Assembly (NCBI GenBank): GCA_030762175.1
Contig: CM060833.1
Span: 155,068,501-155,132,500, forward strand
Length of the DNA stretch: 64,000 nucleotides
Reading direction: 5' to 3'
DNA from: Metallyticus violacea
Lineage: Eukaryota; Arthropoda; Insecta; Mantodea; Metallyticidae
Part shown: piece by piece, positions 1-11,189 of the stretch
How positions within the stretch are numbered: the first letter of the stretch is position 1
Layout: each line of letters opens with the position of its first letter
Notes under the pieces: model-generated
The model's database searches: none
What the model was told of the DNA's origin: nothing
The model's input: only the letters and a program-made list of their open reading frames with translations
Position numbers and translations under genes: made by a program

Positions 1-52
1 AAACACTGTCTGTAGGAAGGGGGAAAAAAGCGCAGTTTAGAAGTAACAAAAC

Positions 53-338
53 CGCCATGGTGACCGAGGTCGTTAAGGCGCGGACTCGTAAGTGGTAGGT
101 CTGGGGTTCGAATTCCGCCAGGACCATCCTCCCTAACCGAGGTTTTTTCCAGGTTTTCCTCAGTCCTCATAATTGGCAAATGCCGGAGAGGTACCCTAAA
201 ACTTAGGCCTGAAACGCTTCTTTCCTTTAAAAAAATTCTTTCTCAATATATCATTTCATCTCATGTATCACCAGTGTACAGCGCCTGTAGTGTCTCAGTA
301 GTTAAAACGGGAGTTAAATGCCATTAAAAAAAAAAACC
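53..338 (+). mobile_element. SINE, family A (tRNA Ser/Leu-like head), full length
   Basis: The tRNA-derived head has an A-box-like segment (gaccgaggtcgttaagg) and a B box (ggttcgaattcc). The body contains the conserved tracts 'cctcagtcctcat' and 'aacttaggcctg', and it ends in a 'gggagttaaatgcc' tail plus an A-run. An 8-bp direct repeat, AACAAAAC, lies at 45-52 and 339-346 and is the probable target-site duplication. Eight more copies of this family are in the window. The pol III boxes are diverged, so activity is doubtful. Confidence 0.85.
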
Positions 339-346
339 AACAAAAC

Positions 347-2635
347 AAGTGCAGTGCATTAATCCAGGTTTTACTGTGATAGCACAGTATCAAGAACCCA
401 CCTTTAGAAATGTGCAGTGTAGGTGTTAATAGGTTTAAAAGTATAAGGGATATTGGGGATTGTCGGCAGTTACCCAGGCCGCAGCTAATTAAGGGAATAA
501 CATTATGCCACTGTGGCATAGAAGAGAATCTCTCCTCGCGCCAGCGGCTACACGAATAAGTCATTCATCACAGATTGGTATCTTACATCTAGTAATGGAA
601 AATTTTCAACCTGAACGCGAAGTTACCTTAGCATCAACCATACAGTGTAGCTGACTTTGAACTCTGCCTGGCGTTCCGATATAAAGAGCAAGTTTTTGCC
701 ATACAGCCAGTAACAGTAACCTCCTCCCTCTGATGCCATGCACTCCCGTTCGCTATCTTGTTTCCAAAGCAACTGTCATCTCTACTTATAATTTTAAACC
801 TCCCATCCCTTCGAGAATGGAAGTTGATTTACAACTTACAAACTTCAGGCTATCCGGTTCAACTCCCAATACATCACTGGTAAAATCGACCCCCCCCCCC
901 AATCTGCAGGTTGGTATTTCGCATTTGAGGTAGTTAACCACCCCGCCGTTGCTGACGTTCTCAGTATGCCATGAGCTTCATGTGTCACGCCCAGTCCAGT
1001 TCTTCCTAACTACTCTCGGAAAGCAGGGATTCGAATATCCGGCCCGGTGCACTTCTAGCATCGTCAGAAATAAAACCGTCACGGGTGCTCGGGGTCCCCA
1101 GAGTTCGCACCTGAAGGAGTCGGAACCCCATACGAGGGCTGCTGTGGCATAGCCATCCACTTATTTGGGCCTCGTTTTACGCAGAAGAGTTATCTAGTCA
1201 AGCACAGCCTTATCAGCTTGTTCATGGCCAAGCCAGGGCACTATCTGCGATTGCAAAACGGAATAGAAGTGCAGATGTTCTTATAAATTAAAAACATGCG
1301 AAAATGGTTATAGCACGGCTATATCATTATGTTCTTATAGTTTAAAAACTGTAAACTTAACTTAAAAACAGGATTTCAGAAGTCTAGTCCGCTCGAAAAG
1401 CATTGTGACTTTTGTTTATGGAGCTTTTTAATAAGAAAGTCTCAATAAAATTCACAACATTAAACAACTACAAAACTAGAGGGAAAATTAAACATTTCTG
1501 AAGCAGAGTTTTAAAACGTGAATAAAAACTGTGTGGTTTATATTGCCTAGGTCGCAGCAATTAGCAAACACCATTTTGAATTTTTTTGGCGAGTTTATAG
1601 TTTTTAAATGGGAAAATATTTTTGGATTCCAACTACCGACTGCTGGGATCTCGCTGTTGGGTAAATAGAGGCTCAAATAAATGGATGATATGGAATATGT
1701 TTACTTTTACTCTCAACATATACCAGTACATATGGAATGTGTAATGTTAGGTAACATTGCATTCTGTAGATTTCTCATGCTGTACATGTTATACTCTCGA
1801 AGAAAATCTCCAGAACTATTTCCGGAGATCTGCTTTACAGTGTTCTCATTTTTTTTTTTAGATGGTAATGGGGGATTTTAAAACTTCTTTTGGTAGCACT
1901 AGTGTAGATACTCATTTAAATCATGTTTTGTAAGACTATTCTCGTTGAAATGACATAAAATGTTTTTTTAAAAACCGTTTTAATAAAAAGTGTTCCTCAG
2001 AATCTCCCGACATGTCATCACTAACTGAATCTAAGATCTATACCAAGTACTGCTTTTTGAGAATTCATTTGCTAATCAATAATGCTAACTCTCTTAAATA
2101 ACAATAAAAAAGGTACTTGTGAGGTACCATGTTTCACATTACAATTACACAATGAAAAAAAGATTATCTCTAAAACTATCGAAAGGATTGTCTTCATGTA
2201 GTCATTAATATGTTATTTGGTGTATATAATAGTAAGTATTATTACAAAATTTAAAGAACCGTTTTGAAAATAATACAGCAAAAGGGTGGAACTTTTTATG
2301 TTCATTTTTCTTACAAATTATAGGGGGTATACCATTGAAATTTACGAGTGCATTTTTAAAGACACTCATTAACCAGTAAGAATATTGTTATGAAAGCAGG
2401 GTTTCAAATGGGTAATAAAACATTAACATTGAAACGAAACAAGTGTTCAATATTTCCTCTACTACATAATAATAGTCTTATTCGTTAATAAGGAACATAA
2501 AACATATAGAAATTCAATGGTATATTTTCTGAAAAATCAGCACATGAAAATACCCCGCTTTTTACCAGATTATTTAAAAACTTTTCCTTGACATATCATT
2601 TTGGTATTTTTCTGTTAATGCGCCGAACGGAATAT
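347..2635. other. AT-rich spacer, no recognised gene
   Basis: No coding similarity was recognised on either strand. Short ORFs near 950-1160 sit in a locally GC-richer patch but overlap on opposite strands and match nothing I know. An 11-C homopolymer lies at 890-900. Confidence 0.5.
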
Positions 2636-2639
2636 ACTG

Positions 2640-3470
2640 AGTGTATCAAATAACTCTGCGACCTCAAATATTTTCGAAATGAAACAAGATGTGAAAAATC
2701 TAGTTTAGCAAGAATCATCAGGGGTTTACACATGAGAGGGTGTGCACAGTCTAGAAAAGTAAAATATATACATATGTATTTTCAACTTAAAGTTAGGTTT
2801 TTTTTTTTTAAATGGAACATGTATGTTTTTTCTAGCAAGTCGAAAACTATAGATAACAGAATTTGTTTCACTGTTGTAAACCTCATACCTTCTGAAATAG
2901 CTAAACTTTTAAAGAGTGACAATGGATACCTTGTCTCTGACGTTATGCTAAGAGAGTAGTCTGCACACAGAGCATGGTGTTGCTTTTAATGTGTCCTTAC
3001 TAAAAGCAATCAGCAAGCAAACCATTATCTGTCTAGCACACTTCACTGCTCAGTGAACAAGTGTCTCCTGATCTGGTCCATATTGATATTTTGAAGCAGT
3101 TGCATGATAATAATACATTCCTAAGTAATTTTGTTTACGGATGAAACTTCATTCACAAATCATGGTAATGTGAATTTGAGGAGCATGCACTACTGGTCCG
3201 TGCAGAATCCCACTGGCTTCTTGAAGTTGATCACCAACGACAGTGGAGCATCAATATTTGGTGCGGTGTCAATGGCAACTGCGTTTTAGGTCCCTATTTT
3301 TATCACGGACATCGATAAGCATCATTTCTGCAAGACTCTACCCCTTGGGATTGCAAACGCGTCTATCAATGTGGTTCCAGCATGAAGCCAACAGGAGTCA
3401 GACGAGCACGCCTATCATTAAATGCTGAAACTTACATTTTCACCTGCCACACGTGCCATTCCATATTTTT
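2640..3470 (+). mobile_element. Tc1/mariner-like DNA element, copy 1 (5' end plus catalytic part, deleted)
   Basis: The 5' non-coding part, with the tract 'ctgcgacctcaaatatttt' near 2655, is shared with copies at 13795 (+) and 18850 (-). The part from about 3130 matches the transposase of the 13.8-15.9 kb copy. Sequence present in that copy between its HTH region and first catalytic segment is missing here, so this is an internally deleted relic. No terminal inverted repeat was resolved at the 3' side. Confidence 0.7.
3130..3425 (+). pseudogene. Tc1/mariner-like transposase fragment (catalytic core)
   Basis: Frame-shifted translation gives FTDETSFTNHGNVN, then MHYWSVQNPH, then SINIWCGVNGN. 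This is the block around the first catalytic aspartate (FTDE) of DDE transposases in the Tc1/mariner superfamily. The next catalytic aspartate block is reached only as a remnant: 'TRLSMWFQHE' replaces the usual WFQHDG, so that aspartate is lost. Frame changes occur near 3225-3245 and 3310-3345. The copy at 15.3-15.6 kb is closely similar and keeps WFQHDG. Function in life would be cut-and-paste transposition; this copy is dead. Confidence 0.7.
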
Positions 3471-5271
3471 CAAAGTTTAAAACATTTTGTTGACATTGGC
3501 TAGTTTAAAGGCTAACAGTACAACGTCTGTCGGGGTCAAAGTCCCAAACGGATTTAAAAGTTCTTCAATCTATTAAACCTAAACGGCAGTCCTTTTAAAA
3601 AGGGGGTTTTACACTCAACCCTCGCGTTTCTTCCTAATATATCAAGTTTTATGACCTTGATGGCTTTCTAAGCTACCGTAACCGAAAAACACTAGAGACT
3701 TTATCTTTTGTTTACATACAAATCACATGTTAACATAATGTCGTATTATACATAAACGATACTACATTATTAATTTCATTACATAAAATATTATGTAAAT
3801 TACCTATATTTCAATGGGTTTGGGCCGTAAGTACCGTTTCAATTGAAGGAAATGACTTCAATATTTCTTCCAAATTAGTAGTTAGCGATGTAAAGGGTGA
3901 TATAACAAATGGCAGATTTGGCAAGTACCGATTCCATGCAGATTGTCAAGATAAAAGTACTTTCATTTAAAAAAAAGATATAATTGATATGATATCAAAT
4001 AATGAATTAATGCCTGCAGGTATACGTCATATAGAGCCAACAGAACCTGAATAAAGGAAATAAAAAGAACTGGCAAGGTCGGTATAAAGCAAAGAGTTTT
4101 TTTACTCTCTTTAGCTCGGGATCACGTGATAGTCTAAACCTATCCAACTATCATGAAAATGAGAGCCTAGAAACTAAACAAAGAGATAAACCTCTTTGTT
4201 TCTTTTAATCTTAAGGGTTAAAGCTTATTCACATCATCTTTGAATGCCGGCAGTGTCAAACTCTCTCAGTATACAGGTAATGCGATTACATTATCTAGAG
4301 CGTTTCTGCTTAGTAATATTGCAGCAGATTATTCCCAAACATGGAGCAATCTCAAGACGTGCATGGTAAAATCTTATTCTTGATAATTCAGGAAGATATA
4401 TATTTCCATATAAATGCAATCCTTGTTAGCACTAACACGGCAGCCTGCAGGGTTCGTGCTCTCGTAACCTTTAGCTTGTTGCTATCGCGTGTTTCCTCCG
4501 TACTCACAAGAAAGTTACGGCAGAAGAGATTCAATACCTTATTATCTTGCAGCTCTCTTAGAATTATATGACACGAGAATACGAGGCTAAAACAAAAAAT
4601 AACTTTCGATATTTCATACAGCATGACTTGCTGGTTGGTACTTGCTACGCTATTTTAACATGTGACAACAGCAATGAAACTTTTTTATATAAACCTGTGT
4701 CCCAAGATGTAACGTGCTTTTACTACACGTTATAGGAAGTGTTCAAAATAGACAACCTCATTCGCCTATTGTTGAACGTGTCTTTCAAGCACATGGAGCT
4801 CGCTGGCAGCATTTGCATTAGCATTTCGATATACGATGTTAATCTAATGAAAACAAATTTGGAAAATGTGCAAGATAAGCAGTAAGCCCTAAATGAATTA
4901 TGCAATTATTAGGTAATTTTTCAAGAAATATTACTTTCTATGTGATTTTGAGTTACATTGAATTTATTTCTCTTTACATAAATATACAATTTTAAATATT
5001 ACAATAAGATCCATGTCTTCATCAATTCCATAATACTAACTGTGTAAAATAGATACATATAATTATGACTCTGTTACAATATTTTAATTCTAAACACTTC
5101 ATCCAACTATTATCCTATACTTGTAAGCTATTTATTTCCTTAGGACTATATACACACTAACACCCTCATTATAATTCTGTTTCTAGTGCTAATTTACTCC
5201 CATTCCCTCCCCTATTCAATTTATCAACTACTATTAACTATCTGACTATTCTTTGTCATTTCTCCTTCAAC
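3471..5271. other. AT-rich spacer
   Basis: No gene was recognised. It contains a short perfect hairpin at 4176-4201 (arms AAACAAAGAG and CTCTTTGTTT, 6-nt loop). The ORFs at 4341-4624 overlap on opposite strands and look like chance. Confidence 0.5.
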
Positions 5272-5322
5272 TTTTTGACGCTGATGACCTGAGCTGTTAA
5301 AGAGCGTCCATAAAATAAATGA
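5272..5322 (+). mobile_element. SINE family B, 3' tail fragment
   Basis: The segment 'gctgatgacctgagctgttaaagagcgtcc' matches, with one change, the 3' end of full-length family B SINEs elsewhere in the window. Only the last ~50 bp is present, so it is a heavily 5'-truncated insertion. Confidence 0.75.
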
Positions 5323-5324
5323 AA

Positions 5325-6300
5325 TCCTTCAACTTCCCTGAATGCCTGTAAATCCATAAATTATTATAATTCTAAGGTTGCACTTCTGTTTACATTTCCT
5401 TCCATGATCTTCTTCGTTATTTTTATCCATTTTTCTCTAATTTTACCTACATTTTTATATCCTTCCCTCCCTTTGCAGTTAAAATCTTCCTAATAAAATT
5501 TCCCCATTTTTTATTCCAAAAAATTTCTCTCCATAACTTTGTTTGATTACAATATAACAAACAATGAAAATGTGTATTGGTTTCTCCACACATTAAACGA
5601 TTTCCTATTCCTTTATCATATCCTAATCCTTTTAAACTTATAACTACACTTTTAGCCCAAGCAAATCCTTCTCTACTTGCCTTATCATATTGTTCTATAT
5701 ATTTTTCCCTACCTCATACTATTTTTATTCTCCAGTAAGGTCCTAATGAACTCTTTTCACCCAAACTACTAATTATTTTTGTTGTTCAATATCTTCCAAT
5801 GTAGATTTATTTATTTCCAAAATCCTATGTTTTGGTATTCCCTATTTATCCATACTTTTTCTAAACCTATCTGTTGTAAAATTTCCTGCACTTTGAAATA
5901 CCAGATTCTTACCACTTACATTTCTCCTGTATTCTAAAATATACTTTAATAATATCACACTCTTCTAATGTGGTAATTCTGAATAAATATTTCATGGTTC
6001 TTGTGATTATTTTTATCCTAGTGAATATCTACCTAATTCTAGCTGTGCTATACCGTTTGGGGATGATGTTGGTAAACCTAAAATTAATTTACAAAACCTT
6101 CTATTTATTTTATCAGCATCTTCCCATGCATCCTGTATACTCCAAATTTCTGACCCATACAACATTTCTGTGGTTGTGTAAATTCTTTCCAGTCAATTCA
6201 CTTTTATATCATGAAATTTTCTTTAAAATACTCTTATAACACTCATATCTGCTTTTCCTTTAGCAATTGCTAGTTTTTTTGCTCATTCCAACTTCCATTA
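5325..6300 (-). pseudogene. Non-LTR retrotransposon ORF2 C-terminal region, degenerate
   Basis: The minus-strand translation, with several stops and frame changes, shows YGSEIWSIQDAWEDADKINR then FCKLILGLP then IAQLELGR. This is the conserved stretch after the reverse transcriptase domain in many arthropod LINEs. Further along, near 5595-5548, CGETNTHFHCLLYC has the C-x2-C...H...C spacing of the LINE C-terminal zinc knuckle. The reverse transcriptase core itself is absent, as in a 5'-truncated LINE. The fragment at 51.3-52.2 kb shares the 'CKLILG' region and zinc knuckle and probably belongs to a related family. No intact protein is made. Confidence 0.65.
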
Positions 6301-8150
6301 GAGCTTAAACTTGTCCCTTTAAAAAGTGATGGTACACCTCTATGCACACCCATGTGAAAAGCATATTAAATGGGAATTCTAATAACATGCAATTTATTTC
6401 TTACGCAATATAACTGCAGTTAGTTTATTCTTAGTTGGTAACACAGTATTGAACAATGAACATACCCATATGAACATTTTATCAGTAATTAATCTTCTAA
6501 AATATAAAGATTATGAATTAGATCCATCAATATTATATTAAATCACTACTGTTACTAATTTTATTGTAATAACAGAATGTTCCGCTTAAAGGTATTGAGA
6601 AATAAGTGATATTTTGCGATGTAAATATGGTTTATTAACATTCTTTTTTACATGGTTTGATGGGAAAACTCTCCAAGTTTAGTAGAATGGTCAATGCAAC
6701 CCACCTCCAGTTACCCAGCAGACATCATTCTATGGCGTTCTAAAATTTCTTTTCTCTTAACCATTCACAGCAGGCACTGAATGTTTTATTGAGGCGCTCA
6801 CGCCCTTGTCATAGCGACTCTGTTGTTCTACTGCATACTCCAGACTTGTTCTCACATTAAACAGTAGTGCACTTGCGCATGGGCACGCGTGCATACATGC
6901 GTGCATCCAAGTTATACAACAATGATGTTGTATAACTTGGAATATCCGTGTGCTATAAAATGCAAATCATAACGACATTTTTCTCTGGTTTTAAGTGATA
7001 AATGCTAATTTCTTGATATCTGTATATTATTTATGTACATTAATAATTATATACCTGGTTTCATACAATGAAAACATTTTTGAAGTCTGCACATATACAA
7101 ATACCATATTGTACTGCATAACAAAAGTTTTTTTTTATGGTCTGTAGGCAAAAAGAGAATAAAGAAGTGGGCAAAGGGTTATGCATTTACAAGGGAGAAG
7201 ATGACCATGCACACCAACTTTATAGCTGACCTCAGTTCTTCTCGCGTTATTGCTCCAACATTTTGACCGAGAGCATGGTACAAGGTACCCACGATGTTCC
7301 ATTAATTAATATGAAGACTTACATGATTGATGACCTTTTTAAAAAATAACTGCGAAAAGGTCAGGAAATGAAATTTCTACTCTGACAACCTCCCAGAGGA
7401 AATGAGAAACTACTTATATAAAAGAATCGCCTAAAATTATCACCGTGGAATTCTCTGAAACCAAAGGTGCAATTGGTGATTCGTTTTCACCGAAATGAAG
7501 TTTAAGTCAGGGGCTCATCAATGTAAACCATACAACGGTTCCAATAATTATTAGAAAGTTTATGTAAGCAAAACTATATTTTGAAAATAAAATACGTACT
7601 GGCTTCAAGAAATAATACTAAATGAGATTAGATTGTCAATGGTTTTATACACAATTCTAGGACAAGTAGTTCAGGAGATATCGTCGTATGTTAACTGGGA
7701 CTTTCAGACACTTTTTAGAGAATTCCCAAGATCAACAGCATATGTTTGTTCTCATTTTGTCTACAAAATAAGGAAACTATCAACAGTATGTTGCGGTTTA
7801 TTATGAAGAGTACATTTAAAATCCGAACCTTAATCATTTGAAACAGTTGTCTCCTCCATTGATTGCTTAGGTACCAGACTGGAAACGTACTGCACATTCC
7901 TGCTTACCGCCACCGTCAATCTTCTACTTCTTGAGAATTCACTAAATTTATGTGCAGTAGCCTAGCACATTCATATAAATACAACTGTCGCATGGGCCTT
8001 ACGACCATATATGCTTAATATCGTCCTTATAACAATCAATATGTAATACACATACCTATATACATTAAATCTACATGCATACATACAAATATACAAATAC
8101 ATCGATATATTTACGTTTTCTATTCATAATTTCATGTACAAATACATAAA
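6301..8150. other. AT-rich spacer
   Basis: No gene was recognised. The 6680-6900 interval is less AT-rich and leads into the palindrome at 6906-6941. The remainder is simple AT-rich DNA with scattered stop codons in all frames. Confidence 0.5.
6906..6941. repeat. Perfect 15-bp inverted repeat with 6-nt loop
   Basis: The arms TCCAAGTTATACAAC (6906-6920) and GTTGTATAACTTGGA (6927-6941) are exact reverse complements around the loop AATGAT. The structure could extrude as a cruciform or fold in RNA. No transposon is recognisable around it. Confidence 0.85.
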
Positions 8151-8155
8151 CATGA

Positions 8156-8960
8156 ATGAAACCCTTACTCTTGAGCCCCCCTTCCAGTTACTCACACCCC
8201 CTCTCCATCTCCCCCCTCTTCACTATAGCCATTAACCTCTTTTCTCTGGTCTCCGCTAGAAATATTCCCCATTTGTGTGAGTATCTCGCATGCACCAACA
8301 CTTCCCGGCAAATGTTCAAACTTCTATTGGCATTCAAAAATTGCGGTGATAAATTCTCGTTTCTTAAAATCTTCATTTCCCTGCATTCTGCCGAAATATG
8401 TCCCCAGGTGTCGCTTTCTCCGCACGATGGGCAAATTCTTTCCCCGAAAGCATTAACTGTTTTGTTTCCTTTCCAATTCCCTAATCTGATCCATGCGAGA
8501 CCACTTCTTTCTTCTGTGCCACAGATATTTAAATAATGTTCCCTCCCCCACACGGCATGTATTTGAGCCTGCAGGTTAAGCGATACTTTTTCTGCGCATT
8601 GAGAGTCAATATTTTGCCTATCTATATCTCGCAAAAGTCTGTTAACTATTTTCCAATTATTTCGTCGGCCAGGACCAATGGATTTTTTCGGACTTAAAAA
8701 TCCAAAGTATGGCTTCCTTTGGAAGGGAAGTAAAGCCGTGGGTCCCGTGTCGTACATTTACGGCACGATAAAGAACCTCAAGCCCGAAAGAGAGGCCTCT
8801 GAGCAAAATTTGTCGGCCGCTTCAAGCCAAGAGTTGAATGGGAAACTGATGACCTGAGATGTTAAAGAGCGTCCATAAATAAATCAATCAATTATTTCGT
8901 GTAATATTCTGGCCCCTTAACCAAATATATCCCAATACAATTTTGTCTAATCCTTTCCTT
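8156..8960 (-). pseudogene. Non-LTR retrotransposon ORF2 C-terminal fragment, split by a SINE
   Basis: The minus-strand frame reads NNWKIVNRLLRDIDRQN, then SGLAWIRLGNW, then CPSCGESDTWGHISAEC. The last part is the C-x2-C...H-x4-C zinc knuckle typical of LINE ORF2 C-termini. A family B SINE at 8666-8887 interrupts it. On the far side the LINE resumes at about 8900-8960 (residues like LGYIWLRGQNIT). The long open frame on this strand runs from SINE sequence into LINE sequence, so its first ~30 residues are not LINE. No intact reverse transcriptase is present. Confidence 0.7.
8666..8887 (+). mobile_element. SINE family B, 5'-truncated, with 12-bp target-site duplication
   Basis: It lacks most of the tRNA-like head but keeps the 'ggattttttcgg', 'gcttcctttggaagg' and 'gttaaagagcgtcc' segments. 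CAATTATTTCGT occurs at 8654-8665 and 8888-8899, flanking the insertion inside a minus-strand LINE fragment. The LINE therefore predates the SINE. Confidence 0.9.
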
Positions 8961-9815
8961 AATTGCGCGGATAATCAAAGATCCCGGCACCTATGGGGGG
9001 GCCTCTCGTGGAAAGTGCTATGCATATTTGTCCATCTGCTGACATTTTCTACCTATAGTAGCTCTTCCATTATACAATAATATTAACAGAAACTCTGAAT
9101 ATGATGTTTAGCATTGTGGGCTAATGACATGATACTTTGTAAACATAAAGATTAAATACCTCTGATGTGCACAACCTTAGGACCTTCAGGCACTCGTTGC
9201 GACATATCGTTATTGTATCATATACTCGTTTGTCCGTAATAAAGATATTAAACAGTGAGTACTCATAATACATTGACAATCGGGGTGATAGGATATATCA
9301 GATATATCCAATTTTGGAACAATTTTGATTAGTTTGCCTATCATTCTTTTTGGTTGGTATGATACATTTTAAAATTGCTTTATTGTACGGGTTTTTACGT
9401 TATAAATAAATTAAATGTTTGTAGAATGTAAAAGGAAAAATACAAGGAAGGATACTATCTTGTAGAATCCGAAGGATGGAGGCTTTGCCAATGTTAATGA
9501 TTTATTTTAGGTCAAGCCAGTACGTCCAGGATTTGGCGAAGACCCTGGTTCCATTAATAGTAAAAAATAATTAAATTTTATTGGTTGGCTTAAGTTAACT
9601 ACGCAATTAAGGCATGGAAATTATTAAATTTAAATGGATGTATACTTAGTTAATAATAATTATGGGTATATATAGTTTGCAATGTTATGGATTTTGTTTG
9701 TGGTAATAAAATCATTCATGCAATAAATACCGAGAATACTAAAAATATATATACACTTTCAAAGTAGATATCTATTCAAATATTTCAAAATTGGGCCGAA
9801 AAACACAGTAGTGCG
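8961..9815. other. AT-rich spacer
   Basis: No gene or known repeat was recognised. The first ~100 bp may be further LINE sequence too diverged to call. Confidence 0.45.
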
Positions 9816-9975
9816 TAGTATGATATTCTGTAAACAGACGTGACTCACATACATTATAATAGCTTTGCTACGTAACAGGTAAATCAACAATGAACAAATG
9901 AAGCCACGGCTATCATATGATGTTCTGTAAACATATGTGACTCACATTACGTTATGCTAGTATTGCTACAACAAA

Positions 9976-10405
9976 ATGGAGCCAAGATTATCGTTTGAAG
10001 AGCGGAAAGCAATTTGGAAGTGATATTGGAAAACCGAGAATGTTGTTGAAGTTCAAAGGCAATGGAGACGTGTGTACAGAACAGAACCGTCATTGGATTT
10101 CTACCTGTGGGGAACTCTTAAGGATGCTATGTACCGTAGGAAACTAGCTACACTCACAGCACTTCTGGAAGAAATGGAAACGGCATGTGCTGCAATCGCT
10201 GAGGACACTTTCGCAATCAGTAGTTCAACGTACTCAGAAGTGTATCGACGCCGACGGTGGGCATTTTGAACAACTGTTGTAACTGTAAAAGTCTAAGATG
10301 ATCAGTGCTCATCATTTTCTGTTTGTGTGAATTTAGTTTTGTTATGTTAACACAGTTTTTTCTTTGTTTGAAGTGTGTATTAATATTTTTTGGCACCCTC
10401 TGTAT
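9976..10405 (+). pseudogene. Internally deleted Tc1/mariner-like transposase (N-terminus joined in frame to C-terminus)
   Basis: From ATG at 9976 one frame runs to a TGA at 10267-10269, broken only by a TGA at codon 16. The first ~32 codons (MEPRLSFEERKAIWK, then NVVEVQRQWRR) match the N-terminal helix-turn-helix start of a Tc1/mariner-like transposase. The rest (LDFYLWGTLKDAMYRR, ending RRRRWAF) matches the C-terminus after the third catalytic aspartate. The catalytic core between them is gone and the junction kept the frame. The 3' flank ends in 'ttggcaccctctgta', a plausible terminus. A partner terminus upstream was not found. Confidence 0.75.
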
Positions 10406-10575
10406 GTAATTGTGCACCGCATTAAAGCGAACTTGTAATACGAAATACTATATTTAGGCGTTTGCAATAATTTAAATGGCGACATTATTTGTGATTATGC
10501 TCTGGCCTGTTCTGCGATTCGCTCTCAGAAAGCTTGTCGACTGTTACATGGTCATCCGTCGACAGAGGCTGGGTT
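10270..10575. other. Spacer after the Tc1-like relic
   Basis: It contains the probable 3' terminus of the relic to about 10405. The sequence beyond, toward 10575, is GC-richer and unrecognised. Confidence 0.45.
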
Positions 10576-10581
10576 ATGCAT

Positions 10582-10815
10582 TTAACGATTGACTCTGTCT
10601 ATTCCCAGTGCGTACTGCTGGTGTGAGGACATGAGCAAAAATGCTTCCCTTAGAGCCTTCACTTCCTCCGGTTTCCATGTTGCGGGAGTTGACATCGGCA
10701 CGCCAACCTGAATGCCTTTCTCTATAAAGCTGGGCTGTTTATCGATGGTTGTGTTGCCACTTTTCAAACAAAAGCTGCCTGTCCACAAGATAAACCTGGC
10801 GTTTTTACTACGCAT
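10582..10815 (-). CDS. Unrecognised 77-codon ORF between 12-bp direct repeats
   Basis: An open frame with start at 10815 and stop at 10582 translates to a soluble-looking protein (includes WTGSFCLKSGN and STPATWKPEEVKALREAF). I do not recognise a family. The segment is visibly richer in G+C than its flanks and its codons are less A/T-ended, so it looks coding rather than random. GCATTTAACGAT occurs at 10578-10589 and 10812-10823, overlapping the stop and start of the frame. This suggests an inserted piece with a target-site duplication. It could be an exon fragment, a retrocopy fragment or part of an unknown element. Expression is unknown. Confidence 0.3.
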   Translation of the reverse strand: MRSKNARFILWTGSFCLKSGNTTIDKQPSFIEKGIQVGVPMSTPATWKPEEVKALREAFLLMSSHQQYALGIDRVNR

Positions 10816-11189
10816 TTAACGATACTATATGTTTAATGCTGTTTGTGGCTCTGAGCACTTCAGCACTAATCTCTCAATGCGTATCGTTCTCAATGTTCTC
10901 TTCCACCCCTAATGGCGTAATATGCAACCCAATTGACTGCGGTTGTTGCCTGTATGGAGACGACAGATGAAAACATTTTTAACGGTTCAGCTCTTAAACA
11001 TTTCCATTGTTCTCCAGATATTCACGAACTTGCTTTTGTATTTGCAATCAGTACTAATCAAACGCTTATATGTAGAGTTTTTCATAACTTTCAAGCAGCT
11101 ACAATTGATTAATCGAGCTCAATCTTCTCCTTTCTGTTTAACGTTTCGCTTATTTCCTTCAAAAAGGTGAACGGAATGAATAATAATCC

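Noticed and set aside
8188..8757. 189-codon minus-strand ORF as an intact gene
   Set aside because: Its first part is SINE family B sequence and the rest is a LINE C-terminus; the SINE's target-site duplication proves the fusion is accidental.
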